A DNA stretch of 64,000 nucleotides from Alphaproteobacteria bacterium (GTDB lineage Bacteria > Pseudomonadota > Alphaproteobacteria > UBA11136): positions 1 through 64,000 of the forward strand of contig JADHSZ010000003.1 in NCBI GenBank assembly GCA_016776635.1. The letters are read 5' to 3'. The notes below the pieces were generated by a model. The model saw only the letters and a program-made list of their open reading frames with translations, was not told where the DNA came from and did no database searches. Positions within the stretch are counted from its first letter, which is position 1, and each line of letters starts with the position of its first letter. A program made the position numbers and the translations under genes. Shown here one piece after another: positions 27,279-35,184 of the stretch.

Positions 27279-28433
27279 TCACTCCTTGCAGCCCGCATAT
27301 TTATCGTGCAGGCGTCTCCGTTTTTCCTCAAGTTCTTCGATTCTATCTTTGTTTGATTGTAGGTCCTTCTTGAGCCCCTCGAGCTTAGTTTCCAGTTGCC
27401 CGATTTTCTTTCGTATCGCCTCAATTTCATTTAGCTTTTGCGTTCTAAGATTGTAAAGCTTGCCTGCGGCAACTTTGTTGGAACCATAAGCCTCGGCACG
27501 CATCAGCTGCGCCTCAAGGTCGCTCAAGACATCCTGGGCCTCTGCAAGCTTGGCTTTCTGGGCTTCGATTTCTTTTTCCTTTGCTGGAATCTCTTCGTTT
27601 TCTATCGCGTCATTCCTCGTCCTTAACTCGTCCAACTTGGAATACACCTCATCGAGTTTCTCCCTGATTTCCTCGCATTTCCCCCTATCCGGATCGTCGG
27701 GATCGGGCTTATCGGGATCGTCAGGATTAGGATTGTCCGGCTTATCGGGGTCTTGAGGAGGGTCGCCGGGCTCTTCGCCGCCATCATCGTCCTTCGCCTT
27801 CATTGCTTGGACCAGATTAAGCAGATTGGGGGATGGTTTGGGCGGCACCTTCGGCTTGGGTTTGGGCTTTTCATCGTCGTCGTCATCGCCCTCCACCAGA
27901 TTCTTCAGCCGATTCGCCAGCGCCTCCAGGGTCGGGCCCTTGGGGCGGATGACGCCATCCTCTTTAAGCCCGTGGTTCCGTTGCAGGGCCTTCACGGCCT
28001 TCTCCAGTGGCCCATCGAACAGCGTCTCTTCCGAGACCGCTTCCCCGCGCGGCATGAGGCCCAGCCCGGCCAACCCCCGGCGCAGCCCCAACACGTCCTC
28101 TTCCCGATTTTGCTCGCCCTTGCCGAGGCCGGAGCGCGGCGCGAAGGACTTGGGTATCAAATCGCGCTCGTCCTTGCGCCCCGACAAACGCCGTCTGAGA
28201 ACAGCCTGCGTTGGCCCGCCCGGATTCATGATGCCGTCCACGGCGAGACCGTTCTTCCGCTGGAAGTTCTTCAAGCCTTCGAACAGCTCATCATCGGTCC
28301 AGGGGGTCATGCCGTATTCCTTGGGCACGGAATAGAATCCGAGACGGTTGAGGCCCTTCTTGGTGCGCAGCACGTCATCGGGATCGGCGGGATAGCTGCT
28401 ACCGATGGTCTGGTTCAGTGAAAAAGGAAACAT
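27279..28433 (-). CDS. Double peptidoglycan-binding domain protein with acidic linker and coiled coil
   Basis: A 384-aa protein without a clear signal peptide. Two PG_binding_1-like modules (about 15-80: TKKGLNRLGF ... FQRKNGLAVDGIMNPGGPT; and about 110-175: LRRGLAGLGL ... LQRNHGLKEDGVIRPKGPT) are followed by an Asp/Pro/Lys linker (DPDKPDNPNPDDPDKPDPDD). The C-terminal coiled coil (about 255-384) has heptads such as LETKLEGLKKDLQSNKDRIEELEEKRRRL. Architecture suggests a cell-wall-anchored structural or phage-derived protein. Its promoter closely resembles that of the prophage capsid operon. Function unknown. Confidence 0.72.
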   Translation of the reverse strand: MFPFSLNQTIGSSYPADPDDVLRTKKGLNRLGFYSVPKEYGMTPWTDDELFEGLKNFQRKNGLAVDGIMNPGGPTQAVLRRRLSGRKDERDLIPKSFAPRSGLGKGEQNREEDVLGLRRGLAGLGLMPRGEAVSEETLFDGPLEKAVKALQRNHGLKEDGVIRPKGPTLEALANRLKNLVEGDDDDDEKPKPKPKVPPKPSPNLLNLVQAMKAKDDDGGEEPGDPPQDPDKPDNPNPDDPDKPDPDDPDRGKCEEIREKLDEVYSKLDELRTRNDAIENEEIPAKEKEIEAQKAKLAEAQDVLSDLEAQLMRAEAYGSNKVAAGKLYNLRTQKLNEIEAIRKKIGQLETKLEGLKKDLQSNKDRIEELEEKRRRLHDKYAGCKE

Positions 28434-28716
28434 GAGGGGCTCCGGGAAACAGGATGAAATAACAATATAGGAATATAAACATATATCAGGATTAAAGTCA
28501 AGAGAAAAAAGGGCCAGGGTACGTCGGCCCCGAACGAGTCATAAGCGGGCGTCAAATACCCAACTGTTACCGGTAATTTCAAACCAACCCCCCCAAAACC
28601 CCCCAAAGACTGCCCGAAAATGCATACCTCTTGACCAAAGCCGTTTGCTTGCGCGAAAATTGTCGGTTCTACGCTGGTAACACAGAACATACGAACCTGG
28701 GGAGGAGGAAGACGAC
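28434..28716. promoter_or_regulatory. Divergent intergenic region
   Basis: Between the peptidoglycan-binding gene (minus) and the CBS gene (plus). It contains the minus-strand promoter at 28472-28501 and, on the plus strand, the GGAGGAGGAAG ribosome site just before 28717. No coding potential of note. Confidence 0.6.
28472..28501 (-). promoter_or_regulatory. Sigma-70-type promoter of the peptidoglycan-binding gene
   Basis: Minus-strand TTGACT (28501-28496), an 18-nt spacer, then TATATT (28477-28472), continued by CCTATA. The predicted start site is about 30 nt upstream of the ATG at 28433. The flanking bases CTCTTGAC and TATATTCCTA recur in the capsid promoter at 63334-63363. Confidence 0.6.
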
Positions 28717-29160
28717 ATGTCCATGAAGATTATTCCCGATGTCGTCAATGAACAGAAAATTCAAGGTGTTACGGGGTCCATGACGATCCGTGAAGCGGCC
28801 AAGATCATGGCCAAACACCACATTGGCGCCCTTCTTGTGACCAAGCGCGACAAGCTGGAAGGCATTTTAACGGAGCGTGATCTTTCCGTTAAAATTGTCG
28901 CCGGCGGCATGGATCCGGACAAAACGAAAGTTTCCCAGATCATGACCAAGAATCCGGAAACGGTGAGCCCGGACGATACCGCCCTCAGTGCTCTGGAAAA
29001 AATGAAGGCACGGGGGTTTCGCCATCTTCCCGTGGTGGATGGGGACCGGATCGTCGGCATGGTATCGGTGCGCGATCTCTATTCCTCCGCCAAATCCCAG
29101 CTCGAAGACGACCTCAAGGATCGCGACGCCTTCATCTTCGGCGCGGGATACGGCGCCTAG
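28717..29160 (+). CDS. CBS-domain pair protein
   Basis: A 147-aa protein made almost entirely of two CBS domains: GSMTIREAAKIMAKHHIGALLVTKRDKLEGILTERDL and MTKNPETVSPDDTALSALEKMKARGFRHLPVVDGDRIVGMVSVRDLY. Such free Bateman modules bind adenine nucleotides and regulate partner enzymes or act as energy sensors. The Ser/Asp in the ERDLS and VRDLY segments fit ribose-phosphate contacts. A very strong ribosome site precedes it. No partner gene is evident nearby. Confidence 0.9.
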   Translation: MSMKIIPDVVNEQKIQGVTGSMTIREAAKIMAKHHIGALLVTKRDKLEGILTERDLSVKIVAGGMDPDKTKVSQIMTKNPETVSPDDTALSALEKMKARGFRHLPVVDGDRIVGMVSVRDLYSSAKSQLEDDLKDRDAFIFGAGYGA

Positions 29161-29310
29161 CACAGAAGCCTTTACGGGGGAAATACGGGGAGGAACGGAA
29201 CCCGGATTCGCCACCCGGATTCGCCAGAGGGGCGCTTTGTCCGCGTTGGTTGGAGTTTTTCCGGTTAGGGAGCGTCTCTCCCCCTTCACATAAGGCTGCG
29301 CCACTTCCCC

Positions 29311-29913
29311 ATGTCCCTGTCCCCGCCAACCAAACGCACACCCCTTCATCTCCGCAACATCGAGTGCCACGGATACCGCCGTGGCGACGGTCTTTTTGAT
29401 ATCGAAGGACGCGTCACCGATTCGAAAACCTATGATTTTCCCAATGAATTCCGCGGTGAAATAAAAGCCGGGGAAAACCTTCACCACATGGCGCTGCGCC
29501 TGACCGTGGATGAGGACCTCCTCATCCACGATGTGGAGGCCGGTTTCGAATCCTACCCCTACCGCATCTGTCCCGACATCGCCCCCGCGTTTCATGTACT
29601 CAAGGGCCTGAAAATAGCACCCGGCTGGACGCGCAAGGTCAGGTCCCTGTTGGGCAAAACCAAGGGCTGTACTCATCTCGTGGAATTGCTCGGGCCCATC
29701 GCCACGGTGGCGTTCCAGACCATTGTTTCGGCCCGCCAACGCCAGGAAAAAGAGGCCGGAGCTGGTGCCAAAGCCAGGAGCGGCGCCCAACCCTCCAGAG
29801 CCACGGACGATACCGGGCCCGGCAAGCCGCCACAGCTAAATTCCTGCCATGCCTATGCCAGCGACAGCGAGGTGGTCAGGAAACACTGGCCCGATTTTTA
29901 CTCCGGAGAATGA
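29311..29913 (+). CDS. DUF2889 family protein
   Basis: A 200-aa protein of unknown function. RTPLHLRNIECHGYRRGDGLFDIEGRVTDSKTYDF, HHMALRLTVDEDLLIHDVEAGFESYPYRICPDI and GCTHLVELLGPIATVAFQTI are the DUF2889 core. The C-terminal about 50 residues (Ala/Gly/Pro-rich, then CHAYASDSEVVRKHWPDFYSG) are less conserved but end in the family's typical tail. No signal peptide. Stand-alone gene, convergent with the ribbon-helix-helix gene across a short repeat. Confidence 0.88.
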   Translation: MSLSPPTKRTPLHLRNIECHGYRRGDGLFDIEGRVTDSKTYDFPNEFRGEIKAGENLHHMALRLTVDEDLLIHDVEAGFESYPYRICPDIAPAFHVLKGLKIAPGWTRKVRSLLGKTKGCTHLVELLGPIATVAFQTIVSARQRQEKEAGAGAKARSGAQPSRATDDTGPGKPPQLNSCHAYASDSEVVRKHWPDFYSGE

Positions 29914-29917
29914 TTCC

Positions 29918-29953
29918 GGTTCTCACTCTGGTTCTCACTCTGGTTCTCACTCT
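29918..29953. repeat. Three perfect 12-bp tandem repeats
   Basis: GGTTCTCACTCT occurs three times without mismatch immediately after the DUF2889 stop. The third copy supplies the stop codon of the convergent ribbon-helix-helix gene (TCA at 29947). Confidence 0.85.
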
Positions 29954-30351
29954 GGGGAATAACTCGGGGCGACAGCGCCCTCCCTTAAACCAGAGCCCCC
30001 GCCTGAATCGCCCCCCGAATCGTCAAAGAGACGGTTGCGCTCCCGCTCCCGGCCATTTGCATCACGCATGCCGTGGCCGGAGCGGATATGACCGATATCG
30101 GTGGCGGCGGAACGGAAATAACTCAGAATAAAGACACGTATGGCCGCCGTCAGGCTGGATTCATCACGGTATTCATCGATTGTGGAACACAGCTCGTGCA
30201 GGGTCTTGCCCTCACGCTCGCCGATTTCGTCCAGGGCCTCCCACATGGACGCTTCCAGCCGCATGCTGGTGCGGTGTCCGCATACCCTTACATTCCTGTT
30301 GATCAGCGTGCTGAAGACGGTGCTTCCGTCCCGCTTCTCCGCAATACCCAT
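29947..30351 (-). CDS. Ribbon-helix-helix domain protein (RHH_4-like)
   Basis: A 134-aa probable DNA-binding protein. The segment VCGHRTSMRLEASMWEALDEIGEREGKTLHELCSTI plus ESSLTAAIRVFILSYFRSAA matches the alphaproteobacterial ribbon-helix-helix_4 domain, which in other species is often an uncharacterised transcriptional regulator. The C-terminal third is Gly/Ser/Arg-rich and probably disordered. The stop codon falls in a 12-bp repeat array, so the C terminus may have been altered by repeat expansion. The AT-rich 30360-30430 gap upstream likely contains its promoter. Confidence 0.8.
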   Translation of the reverse strand: MGIAEKRDGSTVFSTLINRNVRVCGHRTSMRLEASMWEALDEIGEREGKTLHELCSTIDEYRDESSLTAAIRVFILSYFRSAATDIGHIRSGHGMRDANGRERERNRLFDDSGGDSGGGSGLREGAVAPSYSPE

Positions 30352-30566
30352 GACAAGACTCCCCCCGAATATAACAACGAAACTAAAAAAACACGTTATG
30401 GGTGTAATACGAGCTATTATATACTTAGAGGTTGTAAAAAATGAATCAAATTTTTTCCCGGACCGTAATCCCGGACTCTCGTCCCTGTGGGGCCACGGAG
30501 GCCCTTGGTGCTCAGGTAAAACAGGGAAAAGGCCGCAAACGTCCCTTTTGTCCCAAAACTACGGCT

Positions 30567-30836
30567 CTAGCTTTCCTCGGGAGCCATGGTCTTCAGCGCC
30601 AGCGCATGAACCGGTCCGGCCAGCTCCTCGGCCAACAGGTCATAGACCATGCGCTGTCTTTCGATGCGGGACAGGCCCGAAAAAGCGTCGGCCACCACCT
30701 CGACCCTGAAATGGCTTTCCCCCCCTGCCGGAGCGCCGGCATGTCCGGCATGGCTGGCTGATTCATCCACAATCACCAGGCCTTGCGGCGCCAGTCCCTG
30801 CGTCAGTTTTGCCTCGATGGCATCTTTCACACTCAT
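30567..30836 (-). CDS. bolA: BolA family protein
   Basis: An 89-aa BolA-like protein. The fold signature is SHAGHAGAPAGGESHFRVEVVADAFSGLSRIERQRMVYDLLAEEL, ending in VHALALKTMAPEE. His residues in SHAGH and VHAL are candidate ligands for a Fe-S cluster shared with a monothiol glutaredoxin, the known BolA partner. Divergent from the dnaJ-cobS-cobT run, an order seen in many alphaproteobacteria. Confidence 0.93.
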   Translation of the reverse strand: MSVKDAIEAKLTQGLAPQGLVIVDESASHAGHAGAPAGGESHFRVEVVADAFSGLSRIERQRMVYDLLAEELAGPVHALALKTMAPEES

Positions 30837-30927
30837 GATATCTCCTTAAAACGCCGTCAAAACCGTGTTAAAATCGTGTCCGGACGGCACCCTTGTAAGA
30901 ATTCGCGTCACATCCCATAATTTGGCT

Positions 30928-31509
30928 ATGAAAGACCGCAGGTCCATACCCCTTGACGCCTTGCCCTGGGAAAAGGAGGAAGGAACGCGCCCCTGCGACC
31001 ACGAAGGATGCACCGGGGAAGGACTCTACCAGGCTCCCTGCGCGCCCGATAACCTGGAAACCTTTTACTGGCTGTGTCTCGATCATGTGCGCTCCTACAA
31101 CAAGGCGTGGAATTTTTTCGCTCACATGTCGCCGGCCGAAATCGAGATATATAACCGCGGCGACACCGTGGGATGGCGCCCCAGCTGGCCGCTGGGGGAA
31201 CGGATGGCCCATATGGAGGCCGCCTGGTCACGTTTCTCCGACTCCTTCACGCCCGATGCGGAGTCACGGGGCTACAACGACGCCGGCTCCCCTTCCAACC
31301 TCCACTGGGCGGACGCCACCCAGGCGAAAGCCCTGAATCTTTTCGATCTGCAATCGCCTTTGACCCTGGAACAACTCAAAATTCGCTATAAAGAGCTTGT
31401 CAAACGCTACCATCCCGACACCAATGGCGGCGACAAGGAATCCGAGGAACGCCTTAAACAGGTCAACGAGGCTTATGGCGTCCTCAAATCCTTTATTTGC
31501 ACCCCTTAA
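30928..31509 (+). CDS. DnaJ-domain protein preceding cobS
   Basis: A 193-aa protein with a C-terminal J domain (about 135-190: LTLEQLKIRYKELVKRYHPDTNGGDKESEERLKQVNEAYGVLKSFI) carrying the essential HPD. The N-terminal part CDHEGCTGEGLYQAPCAPDNLETFYWLCLDHVRSYNKAWNFFAHMS has Cys/His pairs, possibly metal-binding, and is typical of this conserved family upstream of cobS. ATG 30928 gives the family start; the frame is open 21 codons earlier. A co-chaperone role for cobaltochelatase is an inference from position only. Confidence 0.9.
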   Translation: MKDRRSIPLDALPWEKEEGTRPCDHEGCTGEGLYQAPCAPDNLETFYWLCLDHVRSYNKAWNFFAHMSPAEIEIYNRGDTVGWRPSWPLGERMAHMEAAWSRFSDSFTPDAESRGYNDAGSPSNLHWADATQAKALNLFDLQSPLTLEQLKIRYKELVKRYHPDTNGGDKESEERLKQVNEAYGVLKSFICTP

Positions 31510-31583
31510 GGCACCATATGCCCCTGGGGAGGCTCCCCTAACACCCGCCCCCCGTTAACCAGCGAAACCGGACAGCACCCGCC

Positions 31584-32585
31584 ATGACCACCGAACAACT
31601 CGACAGCGACACCTCCCAGCCCCACCTGCCGGATCTTTCAGTTTCCGTGCGCCAGGTCTTCGGCATCGATTCCGATATCGTCTGCCCGGCCTTCAGCGAG
31701 CCCAGCGAACTGGTTCCCGAGATCGACCAGGCCTATTGCTTCAACCACGAAACCACGCTGGCGATCCTGTCGGGCTTTGCCTTCAACCGGCGGGTCATGA
31801 TCCAGGGCTATCACGGCACCGGAAAATCCACCCATATCGAACAGGTGGCGGCGCGCCTCAACTGGCCCTGTTTCCGGGTCAATCTCGACAGCCATATCAG
31901 CCGTATCGACCTCATCGGCAAGGACGCCATCGTGCTGCGCGACGGCAAACAGGTGACCGAGTTCCGCGAGGGAATTCTGCCCTGGTCGCTACAGCATCCC
32001 ACGGCCCTGGTGTTCGACGAATACGACGCGGGGCGGCCCGATGTGATGTTCGTGATCCAGAGAATCCTCGAATCCGAGGGCAAATTCACCCTTCTCGACC
32101 AGAACAAGGTGATTCATCCTCACCCCGCCTTCCGCCTGTTTTCCACCACCAATACGGTGGGGCTGGGCGACACCACCGGCCTCTATCACGGCACCCAGCA
32201 AATCAATCAGGGGCAAATGGACCGCTGGAACATCGTCGCCACCTTGAACTATCTGTCCCATGAGGAAGAGGCTGATATCGTCCTCGCCAAATCGCCCGAA
32301 TACGGCAACAAGAAGGGGCGTAAAACGGTGGCGGCCATGGTCAGCCTCGCCAACATGACCCGCAACGGATTCGTGGCCGGCGATATTTCCACCGTCATGT
32401 CGCCGCGCACGGTGATCACCTGGGCCGAGAACGCCAAACTCCTCGGCGACGACCTTGCCCTTTCCTTCCGCTTCACCTTCCTCAACAAATGCGACGAGAT
32501 GGAGCGCGCTACCGTGGCCGAATACTACCAGCGCTGTTTCGACGAAGACCTCCCCGAATCGGCCGCCGTGGCGGAAACCCCCTGA
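31584..32585 (+). CDS. cobS: Cobaltochelatase subunit CobS
   Basis: AAA+ ATPase subunit of the aerobic-pathway cobaltochelatase that inserts Co(II) into hydrogenobyrinate a,c-diamide (333 aa). Walker [11 protein letters not shown] (75-84), Walker [16 protein letters not shown], sensor region [31 protein letters not shown]. Works with CobT as a two-tier ring and with CobN, not seen here. Adjacent to cobT in the standard order; with methylmalonyl-CoA mutase nearby it indicates a functional B12 economy. Confidence 0.97.
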   Translation: MTTEQLDSDTSQPHLPDLSVSVRQVFGIDSDIVCPAFSEPSELVPEIDQAYCFNHETTLAILSGFAFNRRVMIQGYHGTGKSTHIEQVAARLNWPCFRVNLDSHISRIDLIGKDAIVLRDGKQVTEFREGILPWSLQHPTALVFDEYDAGRPDVMFVIQRILESEGKFTLLDQNKVIHPHPAFRLFSTTNTVGLGDTTGLYHGTQQINQGQMDRWNIVATLNYLSHEEEADIVLAKSPEYGNKKGRKTVAAMVSLANMTRNGFVAGDISTVMSPRTVITWAENAKLLGDDLALSFRFTFLNKCDEMERATVAEYYQRCFDEDLPESAAVAETP

Positions 32586-32613
32586 CACGCCTTGCTGGCG
32601 ACCGCCATGGGAA

Positions 32614-34524
32614 CTGAAACTCATATCTACTGAAAATCATATTCCCCGGGAAACCGGAAAGAACCGCGTTGAATCCTTCAAACGGGCCACCGCGTCGCTG
32701 GTGCGCGCGCTCAGCGGAAAGCCCGATGCGGCTGTAACCTTCACCTCCCACGCGGCACAGATGGGAGACGAAACGCCCGCCGCAACCGGATCAACCGTTC
32801 AACTGCCGGCCCCGCCCCCGGAGCTCAACCCCGCCAGCTCGGCCCCGCTGCGGGGAAAGGCCGATGCCCAGGCGTTGACCCTGCGCTATCACGACGAGGC
32901 CATCCACGCCCGCTATCGCCCCCAGGGCGACACCGCGCGCGCGGTATTCGACGCCGTGGAGGAAGTGCGGGTGGAAGCCCTGGGCGCACGGCGGATGCCC
33001 GGCGTGGCCGCCAATCTTGCCGCCGCCCTGGATCAGCACTGCCAGACCTTCGACGCCTGCCGCACCATCGACGAGGTGCCGCTGGCCGAGGCCATCCGCC
33101 TCATGGCGCGCAAGACCGTGGCCGGGGAAAAGACCCCGTCCTCGGGAAAACATATGGTGAAACTGTGGCAGCCACTGCTCTCCGCCAAGGTGGAAAGCTG
33201 CCTCCAGGCGTTGCGCGCCTGCATCGAAGACCAACAGCACTATTGCGAAACCGCCAGACAGTTGATCGCCGATCTCGATCTCGCCGACGAGCTCGGCGAA
33301 TTACAGACCTGCCCGGAGGAAGACAGCCCCGAAGGGGAAGACGGCGAGGACCAGGCCGAAGGCGAGGGCGAAGGCGAGATGGAATCGGAACTCAGCACCG
33401 CCGACGTGGACGCCCTGGAAGCCGGCGACGAGGCCGGCGACGGCATCGCCTCGGAAGTGGACGAATCGCTCCCTCCCATGGGCGCGGAACAGCCCGCCAC
33501 CGCCAGGCGCCCTCCCGGACCGGGCGATAATCTGGGCGATTTCGAGACCCCTTCCTATACCGCTTTCACCACCGAATTCGACGAGGTCATCGCCGCCGAA
33601 TCGCTCTGCGGCGACGAGGAAATGACCCGGCTGCGGCTTAATCTCGACGACCAGATCGCCCATCTTCAGAACATCATCGGCCGCCTGGCCAACCGCCTCC
33701 AGCGCCGCCTTCTAGCGCAACAGTCACGGGCCTGGGAGTTCGACCTCGATGACGGCCTGCTCGATTCGTCGCGTCTCGCGCGGGTGGTGGCCAATCCCTC
33801 GCACTCCCTCTCCTACAAAATGGAAAAACAGACCGATTTCCGCGATACCGTGGTGACGCTGCTGATTGATAATTCCGGCTCCATGCGCGGGCGGCCCATC
33901 GCCGTGGCCGCCATCAGCGCCGATGTGCTGGCCCGCACGTTGGAACGCTGCGGGGTCAAGGTGGAAATCCTCGGCTTCACCACCAAGGCGTGGAAGGGCG
34001 GGGACTCCCGCGAACAATGGGTGGAGGCCGGGAAACCCGCCCATCCCGGCCGTCTCAACGATTTGCGCCATATCGTCTATAAATCCGCCGACGCGCCGTG
34101 GCGGCGCGCGCGCAAGAATCTCGGCCTCATGCTGCGCGAGGGCATCCTCAAGGAAAATATCGACGGCGAAGCCCTGCTCTGGGCCCACCAGCGTTTGCTG
34201 GCCCGGCCCGAACAGCGCCGCATCCTGATGGTCATCTCCGACGGCGCGCCGGTGGACGATTCAACCCTCTCGGTCAATCCGGGGAACCTTCTCGAGCGCC
34301 ATCTGCGCGACGCCATCCAATGGATCGAAATGTATTCCCCGGTGGAACTCACCGCCATCGGCATCGGCCACGACGTAACCCGCTATTACAAAAAGGCCGT
34401 CACCATCGTCGATGCCGAACAATTGGGCGGCACCATGCTGGAAAAAATCTCCGAGCTTTTCGACGACCATCCGCCCCAGAACACCAGACCCGGCGCGCGC
34501 CACGGCAGACGCCGCCTCCATTAG
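32614..34524 (+). CDS. cobT: Cobaltochelatase subunit CobT (start codon uncertain)
   Basis: Partner of CobS in cobalt insertion. A conserved N-terminal region ([22 protein letters not shown]) is followed by an acidic middle ([20 protein letters not shown]) and a C-terminal von Willebrand A domain with [18 protein letters not shown]. No ATG is in frame between the cobS stop and Met at 32761, yet conserved sequence begins about 30 codons earlier. I give CTG 32614 as a candidate; an out-of-frame ATG at 32607 reads MGTETHIY then stop. Either a rare start or a one-base error or frameshift explains this. Confidence 0.88.
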   Translation: MKLISTENHIPRETGKNRVESFKRATASLVRALSGKPDAAVTFTSHAAQMGDETPAATGSTVQLPAPPPELNPASSAPLRGKADAQALTLRYHDEAIHARYRPQGDTARAVFDAVEEVRVEALGARRMPGVAANLAAALDQHCQTFDACRTIDEVPLAEAIRLMARKTVAGEKTPSSGKHMVKLWQPLLSAKVESCLQALRACIEDQQHYCETARQLIADLDLADELGELQTCPEEDSPEGEDGEDQAEGEGEGEMESELSTADVDALEAGDEAGDGIASEVDESLPPMGAEQPATARRPPGPGDNLGDFETPSYTAFTTEFDEVIAAESLCGDEEMTRLRLNLDDQIAHLQNIIGRLANRLQRRLLAQQSRAWEFDLDDGLLDSSRLARVVANPSHSLSYKMEKQTDFRDTVVTLLIDNSGSMRGRPIAVAAISADVLARTLERCGVKVEILGFTTKAWKGGDSREQWVEAGKPAHPGRLNDLRHIVYKSADAPWRRARKNLGLMLREGILKENIDGEALLWAHQRLLARPEQRRILMVISDGAPVDDSTLSVNPGNLLERHLRDAIQWIEMYSPVELTAIGIGHDVTRYYKKAVTIVDAEQLGGTMLEKISELFDDHPPQNTRPGARHGRRRLH

Positions 34525-34604
34525 GCAAAACCCTTCCCCACCGCGCCGCTTTAGGTCTAGGATGGGCGTTCTTGAATATCCATTCTGTTTTTAGGGATAT
34601 ACCC

Positions 34605-34754
34605 ATGCCCAAAACAGACATCACTAAACCCGAAAGCGAAGACCTGGCCGAACTTTCCGACGAAGCCCTGGACCGGGCCGCGAACAGTATGGCTTGCACC
34701 TGCAACTGCATCCAAAGCTGCACCGGCTGCCTAACCAGTTTGCCATCTGAATAG
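34605..34754 (+). CDS. RiPP-precursor-like peptide 1 (49 aa, five Cys)
   Basis: First of three tandem paralogues. Residues 1-24 are the shared leader (MPKTDITKPES, then EDLAELSDEALDR); residues 25-49 are a divergent tail with a dense motif ACTCNCIQSCTGC (Cys31, 33, 35, 39, 42) and more Ser/Thr. The leader motif ELSDEALD resembles the LSDEEL-type recognition helix of Nif11/NHLP and other RiPP leaders, but no GG cleavage site is present. AGGGA lies 7 nt before the ATG. No modifying enzyme is nearby. Function by analogy only. Confidence 0.8.
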   Translation: MPKTDITKPESEDLAELSDEALDRAANSMACTCNCIQSCTGCLTSLPSE

Positions 34755-34785
34755 CGCGAGTGAGTCTGACAAAAAGGAGACAGCC

Positions 34786-34926
34786 ATGCCCAAAACAGAC
34801 ATCACCAAGCCCGAGAGCGAAGACCTGGCCGAACTTTCCGACGAGGCCCTGGACCGCACCGCCGAAGGCGAACAGCTCTGCGGCGGCGGCGTCACCCGCG
34901 GCTGCACCGGAAGCCCGGCCGAATAA
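34786..34926 (+). CDS. RiPP-precursor-like peptide 2 (46 aa, two Cys)
   Basis: Second paralogue. The leader is identical to peptide 1 through residue 24 except Ala to Thr after DR; the tail TAEGEQLCGGGVTRGCTGSPAE is Gly-rich with Cys32 and Cys40. A strong AAGGAGA ribosome site sits 5 nt before the ATG. Nucleotide identity with peptide 1 is also very high in the leader, whereas tails differ almost completely, the pattern expected for hypervariable cores on a shared leader. Confidence 0.8.
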   Translation: MPKTDITKPESEDLAELSDEALDRTAEGEQLCGGGVTRGCTGSPAE

Positions 34927-34953
34927 CCGGCATTAAATTAAAGGGAGACAGCC

Positions 34954-35091
34954 ATGCCCAAAACCGATGCAACCAAACCCGAGAGCAACGACTTGGCCGA
35001 ACTCTCCGACGAGGCCCTGGACCGCACCGGGAACGCACAGGCGTGTCTTACCTATGTCATTTGCCATGGCCCCTGCTCGTCTCCGGCTTAG
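34954..35091 (+). CDS. RiPP-precursor-like peptide 3 (45 aa, three Cys)
   Basis: Third paralogue. The leader carries two substitutions (TDATKPESNDL) and then the same AELSDEALDRT; the tail is TGNAQACLTYVICHGPCSSPA with Cys31, 37, 41. A GGGAGA ribosome site precedes the ATG. It is followed within 31 bp by a strong intrinsic terminator, so the three peptides form the end of a transcript that may begin in front of peptide 1 or at cobT. Confidence 0.8.
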   Translation: MPKTDATKPESNDLAELSDEALDRTGNAQACLTYVICHGPCSSPA

Positions 35092-35122
35092 TAGCGGCTG
35101 ACCCGGCCTCAAGCATTCTCAC

Positions 35123-35159
35123 AAAAACCCCCGCGGGCACCAACCTCGCGGGTTTTTTT
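35123..35159 (+). terminator. Terminator after the peptide cluster
   Basis: The CCCGCG/CGCGGG stem (35130-35135 with 35147-35152), flanked by A5-C3 on the left, runs into seven T residues at 35153-35159. Classic rho-independent form on the plus strand. Confidence 0.85.
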
Positions 35160-35184
35160 GTCTTTCTGAATCAGAGATACCCGC

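Noticed and set aside
27250..27700. Repeats in the DPDKPD region as a CRISPR-like array
   Set aside because: They are codon-level repeats of the acidic linker in the peptidoglycan-binding protein.
30441..30761. 106-aa plus-strand frame
   Set aside because: Runs antisense through bolA and has no recognisable features.
34572..34600. TTGAAT-N17-GGATAT before peptide 1 as a promoter
   Set aside because: It would place the start site on the ATG itself (leaderless); more likely the AGGGA serves as ribosome site and transcription begins further upstream or at cobT.
34605..34754. Thiopeptide precursor reading of CTCNCIQSCTGC
   Set aside because: Cys spacing is suggestive, but the Ser pair needed for the central ring and any YcaO/LanB genes are lacking in the window, so no class is assigned.
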